From assembly GCF_900142385.1 (NCBI RefSeq), contig NZ_FRAQ01000001.1, positions 744,001 through 808,000 on the forward strand: a stretch of 64,000 nucleotides of DNA. Reading direction: 5' to 3'. Numbering within the stretch: the first letter of the stretch is position 1; each line of letters opens with the position of its first letter. The translations under genes and the position numbers were made by a program. Below, piece after piece: positions 1-6,597 of the stretch. A model generated the notes under the pieces. That model did no database searches. It was not told the DNA's origin and saw only the letters and a program-made list of their open reading frames with translations. The DNA is from Marinobacter antarcticus. Its GTDB lineage: Bacteria > Pseudomonadota > Gammaproteobacteria > Pseudomonadales > Oleiphilaceae.

Positions 1-776
1 TTACGGACGAAGGTCGTCAGTATCTGGATGCCATCAGCACCGCCTTGCTGCAGATAGAGCGGGCCAGCGAACAACTGCTGGGGCACGAGGAATCCCGGCT
101 GCGGTTGTCGGTATTCAGTTCCTTCGCTGTGCGCTGGCTGGTGCCCCGGCTGCCGGGCTTGCAACGGCTTCACCCGCAGGTGGAGCTGGCGCTGGAAATG
201 AGCAGTGAAAACCCGGTGCTGTCCGACCGCGTAGCGGACTGCTTTATCACTATCCACAGGGACTCACCGGCCTACAGTTACGAGCTTTTGTATGTGGAGC
301 GGCTTTTCCCCGTGTGCAGCCAGGATTACTGGCAACGCATCCGGCGGGAACTAGGGCGAGAGGCAGCTCTAACAGGGCGCGACGAACCGGCCATGACGAC
401 GGCCGAGATAGCGCGCTTTCCTCTATTATCCATCCACAGTATCTACGATAAAGCGGCGGGTGACTGGGAGGCCTGGTTCCGAAACGTGAACGAAACTATC
501 CCTTCCGGCGCTCGCGTCCAGCACTTCAGTCATATGCTGCTTGCTCTCGAGGCCGCGCGCTTTCACCAGGGAATTGCACTGACCAACGATTACATGCTCA
601 GTACCCGTAAGGACTCAGAAGAGTTTGTGCGGTTACCCAGTCATTCGCTGGTTACCGGGGACAAATTCTATTTTGCCTGGAAAACCAGCCGCAGGCGGGA
701 GCGCGGTATTCAGATACTGCGTCGCTGGCTGGTCAGTGAGGCGATTGAAGGAGGGCTCCGGAGTGAGGTGGGTTGA
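1..776 (+). CDS. LysR-family transcriptional regulator, C-terminal part (5' end outside window)
   Basis: The reading frame is already open at base 3 and stops with TGA at 774-776, so the N-terminal part, including most of the helix-turn-helix, lies outside the window. The visible part begins with T-D-E-G-R-Q-Y-L, the usual end of the LysR winged helix in GcvA-like members, and continues into a periplasmic-binding-protein-like effector domain. About 257 residues are visible. It runs toward the liv-ocd operon and stops 5 bases from the ocd stop codon, so the two are convergent. It could regulate that operon from a distance, but a LysR gene normally diverges from its target, so its target may lie upstream of the window. 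The ligand is not predictable. Confidence 0.88.
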   Translation, partial: TDEGRQYLDAISTALLQIERASEQLLGHEESRLRLSVFSSFAVRWLVPRLPGLQRLHPQVELALEMSSENPVLSDRVADCFITIHRDSPAYSYELLYVERLFPVCSQDYWQRIRRELGREAALTGRDEPAMTTAEIARFPLLSIHSIYDKAAGDWEAWFRNVNETIPSGARVQHFSHMLLALEAARFHQGIALTNDYMLSTRKDSEEFVRLPSHSLVTGDKFYFAWKTSRRRERGIQILRRWLVSEAIEGGLRSEVG

Positions 777-781
777 CTCTG

Positions 782-1720
782 CTAGCTACCTTCCAGGGCT
801 TCCCATACCTCGATAGCGGCGGCAAGGTCTTCCAGCGAGGCGCCCACGGATTTGAACAGAGTTATGGCATCGTCACTCGTGCGTCCGGGCTTGTCGCCCC
901 TAATCAGTTCCGCCAGTTCGGCGCGCATGCTGGTTTCACTGAACGCACCCTCGTCGATGGCCTGAAGCAGGTCTCCAGCCTCGCCCATGGCACCGGCGTA
1001 GGTATCCACGAATACCTCGCTGCGGGCCACGCACTCACTGTCGGTTTCCCGCATGGTTGGCCGGAACGCGCCTACCAGATCCAGATGGCTGCCGGGTTGC
1101 AGCCATTCCCCCCGGATCAGCGGTTCGGTGGACAGGGTCGCGCAGCTGATGATGTCTGCCGCCGGAACGGCAGTTTCCAGGTCATTCACCGGCTCACAGT
1201 CAAAACGGTCGCGAAAGCGTTCAGCCAGCGCTGCGGCCTTGTCCGGATTACGACCCCAGATCCGCACTTTGCGGATAGGGCGCACCGCGGCATGGGCTTC
1301 GATCAGCATGGGCGCCAGCTTGCCGGTGCCGACCACCAGCAGTGATGACGCGTCTTGTCGCGACAGCTCACGGGCGGCCAGGGCGGAAGCCGCCGCAGTG
1401 CGCCGACTGGTCAGCGCGCTGCCATCGATGCAGGCCAGTGGAGTGCCGTGCTGGCCTTCGCACAGAATATAAAGACCGGAGATCGCCGGCAGGCCGGCGT
1501 TGGCATTTTGTGGGAACACGTTGACCATTTTCATACCGATGTATCCCGCCTGTTCCCAGGCGGGCATCAGCAGCATGGTGGCCTCGCCATCCGGCCGATG
1601 CATGGCATGATGGTGTCGAGGTGGCGCTTCCACGCCATGACGGAACGTATTGGCGAGACGTTCGATCAGTGCCGGCCATGCCAGCGCGCCCGCGACCTCC
1701 TGTGCAGAAATAATACGCAT
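782..1720 (-). CDS. Ornithine cyclodeaminase / mu-crystallin family ketimine reductase
   Basis: A 312-residue protein of the ornithine cyclodeaminase/mu-crystallin family, NAD(P)-dependent enzymes that reduce cyclic imines (pyrroline- or piperideine-2-carboxylate), make alanine, or deaminate ornithine. Visible family marks are S-A-L-T-S-R-R-T-A-A near residue 103 (substrate-binding Arg region), the nucleotide-binding stretch V-V-G-T-G-K-L-A near 129, D-L-V-G-A-F-R-P, and a C-terminal T-L-F-K-S-V-G segment. The length is normal for the family. It starts 5 bases after livM and is the last gene of the importer operon, suggesting it processes an imported amino acid or derived ketimine. Sequence alone does not separate cyclodeaminase from pyrroline-2-carboxylate reductase; the operon context favours amino-acid catabolism. 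Confidence 0.85.
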   Translation of the reverse strand: MRIISAQEVAGALAWPALIERLANTFRHGVEAPPRHHHAMHRPDGEATMLLMPAWEQAGYIGMKMVNVFPQNANAGLPAISGLYILCEGQHGTPLACIDGSALTSRRTAAASALAARELSRQDASSLLVVGTGKLAPMLIEAHAAVRPIRKVRIWGRNPDKAAALAERFRDRFDCEPVNDLETAVPAADIISCATLSTEPLIRGEWLQPGSHLDLVGAFRPTMRETDSECVARSEVFVDTYAGAMGEAGDLLQAIDEGAFSETSMRAELAELIRGDKPGRTSDDAITLFKSVGASLEDLAAAIEVWEALEGS

Positions 1721-1725
1721 AGTGC

Positions 1726-2646
1726 CTAATCCTGTTTACGGGTGGTTAGTCGCTGGATCTCACCGACAATGCCACGCCGGAATACCATCACGCACACCAC
1801 AAAGATCGTCCCCAGAATCACCTGCACCCAGGAGCCGAAGGCTGAGAGTTCGTGACTGAGGGCACCGACGGTGATGGCGCCAACGACCGGGCCAAATACG
1901 GTGCCGAGCCCACCCACGAGGGTCATCAGTATGACTTCGCCGGAGGTTTGCCAGTGTGCGTTGGTGAGTGCCGCAAACTGGAAAACGATCGCCTTGGTGG
2001 CTCCGGCCAGTCCGGCAATCGTAGCGGAGATAATGAAGGCCAGCAGCTTGAAGTGGTCTACGTCATACCCCAGCGACAAGGCGCGGGATTCGTTCTCCCG
2101 GATTGCCTCGAGTACGACACCGAACGGCGAATAAATCGTGCGGTAGATGATGCCGAATCCGATCAGGAAAATGGCGAAAACAAAATAATACATGGCGAGG
2201 GAGTTGTTCAGGTCAATGAATCCGAATAGCTCGCCCCGGGGGATGCCCTGTAAACCGTTCTCTCCGCCGGTAAACGGCATCTGCAGCGCCAGAAAATAGA
2301 TGATCTGTGCCAGCGCCAGGGTGACCATGGCGAAATAGATGCCTTGCCGGCGAATCGCCAGGAAGCCAAAAATGCTGCCGAGAACCATGGTAAACCCGGT
2401 GCCCGCCAATATACCGAGTAGCGGCGAAAAGCCCCATTCCTTGGTGACATACCCCGTGATGTAGGCCGCGCCGCCGAAAAAAGCAGCGTGTCCAAATGAT
2501 AAGAGCCCGGCATAACCCAGTAACAGGTTGAAAGCGCACGCAAACAGCGCGAAGCACAGAAGGTCCATGACAAACACCGGGTAGGCAAAGAACGGTGCGG
2601 TCAGGCCGGCAATAAGCATCAGAATAAACAGGATACGGTTGGTCAT
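1726..2646 (-). CDS. livM: Branched-chain amino acid ABC transporter permease LivM
   Basis: A 306-residue inner-membrane permease with about eight to ten hydrophobic segments. The family hallmark is the cytoplasmic loop L-G-Y-D-V-D-H-F-K-L-L-A-F near residue 190, the EAA-like contact for the ATPases, followed by the A-G-L-A-G-A and V-G-G-L-G-T-V-F-G-P stretches typical of LivM. It pairs with LivH to form the membrane channel. The stop codon lies 5 bases from the ocd start and the start codon 7 bases from the livH stop, so it is translated from the same polycistronic message. Its substrate is set by the binding protein rather than by this subunit. Confidence 0.93.
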   Translation of the reverse strand: MTNRILFILMLIAGLTAPFFAYPVFVMDLLCFALFACAFNLLLGYAGLLSFGHAAFFGGAAYITGYVTKEWGFSPLLGILAGTGFTMVLGSIFGFLAIRRQGIYFAMVTLALAQIIYFLALQMPFTGGENGLQGIPRGELFGFIDLNNSLAMYYFVFAIFLIGFGIIYRTIYSPFGVVLEAIRENESRALSLGYDVDHFKLLAFIISATIAGLAGATKAIVFQFAALTNAHWQTSGEVILMTLVGGLGTVFGPVVGAITVGALSHELSAFGSWVQVILGTIFVVCVMVFRRGIVGEIQRLTTRKQD

Positions 2647-2653
2647 GAGCGGC

Positions 2654-3550
2654 TCACTTCTCCTTACCGAACAGTCCCGCCGGGCGGAACAGCAGTACCA
2701 GCACCATCAGGAAGAAAATGACGGTGCTGGCAGCGGGTGGGTAGAAAACCTTGGTCAGCCCTTCAATGAGACCAAGTGCAAGGCCGGAGAGAATGGCGCC
2801 CATGATGGAGCCCATGCCGCCGATCACCACGACGGCAAACACTACGATGATCAGGTCTGCCCCCATCAAGGGGCTAACCGAGTAAATCGGCGCAGCCAGA
2901 ACGCCGGCGAGGCCTGCCAAACCAGCGCCGAAGGCAAAGGTCAGGGTTATCATCAGTGGAACATTGAGGCCAAACGCCTGAGTCAGGTCCGGGTTTTCGA
3001 CGCCCGCTCTCAGCCGCGAGCCCAATTTGGTGTGCTCAATGAAGAACCAGGTGGCGAAACACACTACGAGCGAGAACACGATGGCGAACAGGCGATACGT
3101 GGGGAAATACATAAAGCCAAGGTCCACCACCCCACTAAGGCTCTCCGGCTGACCCGGATAGGGGGTGCCGGAGACGTTGAAGTAGTTGGAGAACAGACCC
3201 TGCAGAATCAGCGTGATGCCGAAGGTCAGCAGCAGTCCGTAGATGTGATCAAGATTGTAAAGGCGCCGGAGCAAAAGGCGCTCAATGAGCACCCCCAGCA
3301 GACCGACTAGCAACGGCACCAGTATCAGTGATGCCCAGAAGCCAATCTGGACGCTGACACCGAACCACTGCTCCAGAAAGGAGTAGCCAATCAATGCGAT
3401 GAAAGCACCGAGCATGTACATGGCGCCGTGGGCGAAGTTGATGATGTTCAACAGTCCGAATATCACCGCAAGCCCGAGGCTCAACATGGCGTAAAACACA
3501 CCGACATTAAGCCCAAGCAGCGCCTGGGCCAGGATGACCTGCATCGACAC
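2654..3550 (-). CDS. livH: Branched-chain amino acid ABC transporter permease LivH
   Basis: A 298-residue permease with the LivH N-terminal signature G-L-A-V-I-F-G-L-L-N-I-I-N-F-A-H-G-A near residues 26-43, the coupling loop R-A-G-V-E-N-P-D-L-T-Q-A-F-G near 180, and V-V-I-G-G-M-G-S-I-M-G-A-I near 240. It forms the second half of the transmembrane pore with LivM. It lies between livK (38 bases upstream) and livM (7 bases downstream). Like other LivH proteins it has no cleavable signal; the first hydrophobic segment is a membrane anchor. Confidence 0.93.
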   Translation of the reverse strand: MSMQVILAQALLGLNVGVFYAMLSLGLAVIFGLLNIINFAHGAMYMLGAFIALIGYSFLEQWFGVSVQIGFWASLILVPLLVGLLGVLIERLLLRRLYNLDHIYGLLLTFGITLILQGLFSNYFNVSGTPYPGQPESLSGVVDLGFMYFPTYRLFAIVFSLVVCFATWFFIEHTKLGSRLRAGVENPDLTQAFGLNVPLMITLTFAFGAGLAGLAGVLAAPIYSVSPLMGADLIIVVFAVVVIGGMGSIMGAILSGLALGLIEGLTKVFYPPAASTVIFFLMVLVLLFRPAGLFGKEK

Positions 3551-3588
3551 GTTGGCTATCTCCCTTTAAGTGGTTGTCAAACCGTGTG

Positions 3589-4806
3589 TTAGTTAACCAG
3601 CGAACATTTGGTGTCTGCCATCGAGATGTAGGCCTGGTCTGCGGGAATCTTTGAGATCACGTTCAACAAGTCCCACTCACCTTTCGATTCCGAGGGCTTT
3701 TTCACTTCCACCAGGTACATGTCGTGCAGCATGGAGCCGTTGGGGGCGATTTTTCCGCCCTTTACGAACATGTCGTTCAGGGTCATTTCACCCAGCTTGG
3801 CGCGAACCGTGTCGGTATCGTCTGTTCCGGTCTCCTTAACCGCGTTCAGGTAGTTGGTCACTGCCGAATAGACACCGGCCTGGACCATCGTTGGCATGGC
3901 ACCATGGCGTTCATTGAATCGGTTGGACCACGCTTTGGTTTCGTCGTTCTGGTTCCAGACAAACGCGGTGGTGAACTGCAGGCCCTGAGCAATGTCGAGA
4001 CCCATACTGTGCACATCGGTTAGAAACACCAGCATGCCAGCCAGTTTCTGACCACTCTGGACGATACGGAACTGATTAGCCTGCTTGATGGCATTGACCG
4101 TATCCTGGCCGGCATTGGCCAGGCCGATTACGTCGGCACCGGAGGATTGGGCCTGCAGCAGATAGGACGAGAAGTCATTGGTGGAGAGCGGTGCGTTGAC
4201 ATTGCCGACCACCTCGCCACCCATGCTTTCCACTACCGCACCGGTGTTATCCCGCAGTGAGTGCCCGAAAGCATAGTCCGCAGTGATAAAGAACCATTTC
4301 TTGCCGCCGTTTTTAACCATCGCAGTGGCTGTACCCACCGGCAGGGCATGGGTATCGTAGACATAGTGAATGCCATAGGGTGAGCACTGTTCTTCGGTCA
4401 GCGCGGTGGAGCCCGCCCCGGTATTCATGGTGATGATTTTCTTGTCCTTGGCAAGGCCCTGCACTGAAAGCGCGACCGAGGAGTTATCCAGAGCCGTGAT
4501 CATGTCCACTTCTTTGGCGTCGATCCATTCACGTGCGGTACTGGCGCCAATATCCGGTTTGTTCTGGTGGTCTGCAGAAATGACTTCGATGGGTTTGCCC
4601 ATCACCGAGCCGCCAAAATCTTCGATGGCCATTTTGGCCGCGATTACGGCACCTGGGCCCTCCAGGGACTTGTAGACCCCGGACATGTCACTGAGTACCC
4701 CGATCTTGACCTTGTCGTCGGATAAATCCGCGGCTGCGGTTAGAGGCAATGCGAGGGACGCCGCAGCCACAGCGACGACCAGTCCTTGTTTCCAGTGCTT
4801 GAACAT
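3589..4806 (-). CDS. livK: Branched-chain amino acid ABC transporter substrate-binding protein
   Basis: Periplasmic binding protein of the type I (Leu/Ile/Val-BP) fold, 405 residues. The start at 4806 is chosen because an A-G-G-A-A-A ribosome site lies 7 bases upstream and it gives a clear signal peptide (K-H-W-K-Q, a hydrophobic core, then L-T-A-A-A before D-L-S); the frame is open further upstream but without these marks. The mature part begins V-K-I-G-V-L-S-D-M-S-G-V-Y, standard for amino-acid-binding LivK proteins, and carries a C-terminal cysteine pair candidate. The ligand may be a branched-chain amino acid, a short amide or an aromatic acid. The neighbouring ketimine reductase hints at an amino acid that becomes a cyclic imine. 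Confidence 0.9.
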   Translation of the reverse strand: MFKHWKQGLVVAVAAASLALPLTAAADLSDDKVKIGVLSDMSGVYKSLEGPGAVIAAKMAIEDFGGSVMGKPIEVISADHQNKPDIGASTAREWIDAKEVDMITALDNSSVALSVQGLAKDKKIITMNTGAGSTALTEEQCSPYGIHYVYDTHALPVGTATAMVKNGGKKWFFITADYAFGHSLRDNTGAVVESMGGEVVGNVNAPLSTNDFSSYLLQAQSSGADVIGLANAGQDTVNAIKQANQFRIVQSGQKLAGMLVFLTDVHSMGLDIAQGLQFTTAFVWNQNDETKAWSNRFNERHGAMPTMVQAGVYSAVTNYLNAVKETGTDDTDTVRAKLGEMTLNDMFVKGGKIAPNGSMLHDMYLVEVKKPSESKGEWDLLNVISKIPADQAYISMADTKCSLVN

Positions 4807-4870
4807 AGTGGGTTTCCTTTTGTTATTAGATTCTGGGTCGGACCCATAAAGGCAGTCCTGGCCCACAGGC

Positions 4871-5590
4871 TCAGACACTCAGGTGTCTGTTCAACTGCTC
4901 TTTTTTGGCCTCGAGATCGGCCGCATCAATCTGCTCGACCACCTGACCATGCTCGATCACGTAGTGCCGATCGGCCAAAGGTGCGGCAAAGCGAAAATTC
5001 TGTTCTACCAGAATGATCGTGAAGCCTCTTTCTCTCAGTTTGCGAATTACATTACCCAGAGATTTCAGGATTACCGGCGCAAGTCCCTCGGTAATCTCGT
5101 CCAGTAACAGAAGAGTGGCACCAGTGCGGAGAATTCGGGCAATCGCCAGCATCTGCTGCTCGCCGCCGGAGAGCTTGGATCCCTGGCTTTTACGGCGTTC
5201 TTTCAGGTTGGGAAACATGGAGTAGATTTCGTCCACTGACAGCCCGCCTTTGGCGACTACCGGAGGCAATTCGAGGTTTTCATCGACGTTCAGAGACGCA
5301 AAAATCCCTCGTTCTTCCGGGCAATACCCCAGCTTGCCAACATGGGCAATCCGGTGTGTCGGCATATTGATGATTTCTGTGCCGTGGATTTTGATGGAGC
5401 CGGTGCGTTTGCTGACCAGCCCGAGTATGGCTTTCAGGGTTGTCGTTCGCCCGGAACCGTTTCGGCCAAGCAGGGTAATGACCTCACCCTCGCGCAGTGT
5501 CAGATTCAGGCCATGGAGTATATGAGACTCGCCGTACCAGGCGTGCAGGTTCTCAATCCGCAGTAATTCCGGGTTCTGGTCAGGCTGCAT
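4871..5590 (-). CDS. livF: Branched-chain amino acid ABC transporter ATP-binding protein LivF
   Basis: A 239-residue ABC ATPase. Visible are the Walker A region G-R-N-G-S-G-R-T-T at residues 42-50, the signature L-S-G-G-E-Q-Q-M-L-A, Walker B A-T-L-L-L-L-D-E-I-T-E-G-L-A and the switch His in I-L-V-E-Q-N region neighbours. The Walker A lysine position is Arg48 (codon CGA read on the minus strand), an unusual but conservative change; I believe some LivF proteins share it, but cannot confirm this here. It overlaps livG by 11 bases and lies 64 bases ahead of livK. It works with LivG as the ATPase pair of the importer. Confidence 0.92.
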   Translation of the reverse strand: MQPDQNPELLRIENLHAWYGESHILHGLNLTLREGEVITLLGRNGSGRTTTLKAILGLVSKRTGSIKIHGTEIINMPTHRIAHVGKLGYCPEERGIFASLNVDENLELPPVVAKGGLSVDEIYSMFPNLKERRKSQGSKLSGGEQQMLAIARILRTGATLLLLDEITEGLAPVILKSLGNVIRKLRERGFTIILVEQNFRFAAPLADRHYVIEHGQVVEQIDAADLEAKKEQLNRHLSV

Positions 5591-6362
5591 CAGTCGTACC
5601 CATATAAGCTTCCATCACCTCGGGATTTTTGGAAACCTCGTCATAATTGCCTTCCGCAAGGATTTCGCCCCGGTTCAGCACGGTGATCTGGTCAGCGAGC
5701 GTCGAGACCACATTGAGGTTGTGCTCAACCATGACAATAGTCCTGCCCTCGACCACTCGTTTGATCAGATCGGTCACCGTGCTCACATCTTCCGCACTCA
5801 TGCCTTGAGTGGGCTCATCGAGCAACATCAGCTTAGGTTCCAGCGCAATGGTTGTGGCTATTTCCAGTGCCCTTTTTTGTCCGTAAGGCAGTTCAACCGC
5901 TTTTACGTCCCCAAACTTGCCAAGACCGACCTGCTCCAGCGTCGCCTGAGCCTTCTCGTTGAGTTGGTCGAGAATTTGCAGCGGGCGCCAGAAGTGGTAG
6001 GACACATGCAGTTTCCGTTGCAGAGCAATGCGAACGTTTTCCCTGGATGTCAGGTGGGGAAACACGGCAGAAATTTGAAACGAGCGAACCAGACCGTGCT
6101 GGGCAATGCCTGCCGGCTTGGCGTGGGTGATATCCCGGCCATCATAGATAATCTTGCCGGATGTCGGCGTCAGGAATTTGGTCAGCAGATTGAAAAACGT
6201 GGTCTTGCCCGCCCCATTGGGGCCTATCAGGGCATGGATCGAGCCGGTTTGGACACTGAGATTGATGTCCTTGATAGCTGTGAAGCCCTTGAAGTCTTTG
6301 GTGAGGCCGTGAGTTTTCAGAATAGCGGCCGGTTCCCGGGCGTGATCAGTCACGTAAAACAC
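5580..6362 (-). CDS. livG: Branched-chain amino acid ABC transporter ATP-binding protein LivG
   Basis: A 260-residue ABC ATPase and the first gene of the minus-strand liv-ocd operon. Walker A is G-P-N-G-A-G-K-T-T near residues 42-50, with the canonical lysine, in contrast to its partner LivF. The LivG-type insert after Walker A and the C-terminal tail E-V-S-K-N-P-E-V-M-E-A-Y-M-G are typical. The signature loop reads L-P-Y-G-Q-K-R-A-L-E-I-A and Walker B L-M-L-L-D-E-P-T-Q-G. The start at 6362 is the likely one, with an internal GTG three codons later as an alternative. The 235-bp region upstream carries the operon promoter. Confidence 0.92.
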   Translation of the reverse strand: MFYVTDHAREPAAILKTHGLTKDFKGFTAIKDINLSVQTGSIHALIGPNGAGKTTFFNLLTKFLTPTSGKIIYDGRDITHAKPAGIAQHGLVRSFQISAVFPHLTSRENVRIALQRKLHVSYHFWRPLQILDQLNEKAQATLEQVGLGKFGDVKAVELPYGQKRALEIATTIALEPKLMLLDEPTQGMSAEDVSTVTDLIKRVVEGRTIVMVEHNLNVVSTLADQITVLNRGEILAEGNYDEVSKNPEVMEAYMGTTDAA

Positions 6363-6554
6363 CCCTGTTAGGCCAGTGGTTCAGACACCGGCGATTATTG
6401 TTTGTTTTTGTTTTTTCAATATAAAAACAGCATTTCGATATACCGAAAACACCATGGAGTTAAGATAAGAAACACGATTTTGTCAAGTTGGGCCAGCTCG
6501 ACGAAGGCATGAGGCGGCAAGGATGAAGGGATGGAAAATCAATGATTTGGAAAT
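6363..6554. promoter_or_regulatory. AT-rich upstream region of the liv operon with an imperfect 16-bp palindrome
   Basis: This stretch is markedly AT-rich compared with its surroundings and precedes livG. It holds the imperfect palindrome TTTCGATATACCGAAA at 6433-6448 (seven of eight pairs match), a candidate operator. On the minus strand a TTGACA hexamer lies at 6482-6487 as a possible -35, with only a poor -10 seventeen bases on. The regulator is unknown; the truncated LysR gene at the window start is one candidate, although the site is not the classic T-N11-A form. Confidence 0.4.
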
Positions 6555-6583
6555 GATCACGGGCCGATTTCCGGCCCGTGATC
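6555..6583 (-). terminator. Hairpin downstream of fadE
   Basis: A perfect 12-bp inverted repeat, GATCACGGGCCG and its complement, separated by five bases, lies 15 bases after the fadE stop codon. On the minus strand it is followed by ATTTCC, a weak U-tract, so it is a likely terminator for fadE, helped by the strong GC stem. Confidence 0.7.
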
Positions 6584-6597
6584 TCTTGCGGTTAGTC

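Noticed and set aside
773..1345. A 190-codon plus-strand frame opposite the ornithine cyclodeaminase-family gene.
   Set aside because: Shadow of a conserved enzyme, no ribosome site.
2639..3310. A 223-codon plus-strand frame rich in His, Gln and Glu opposite livH.
   Set aside because: The odd composition is what reversed membrane-protein codons give; livH is clear on the other strand.
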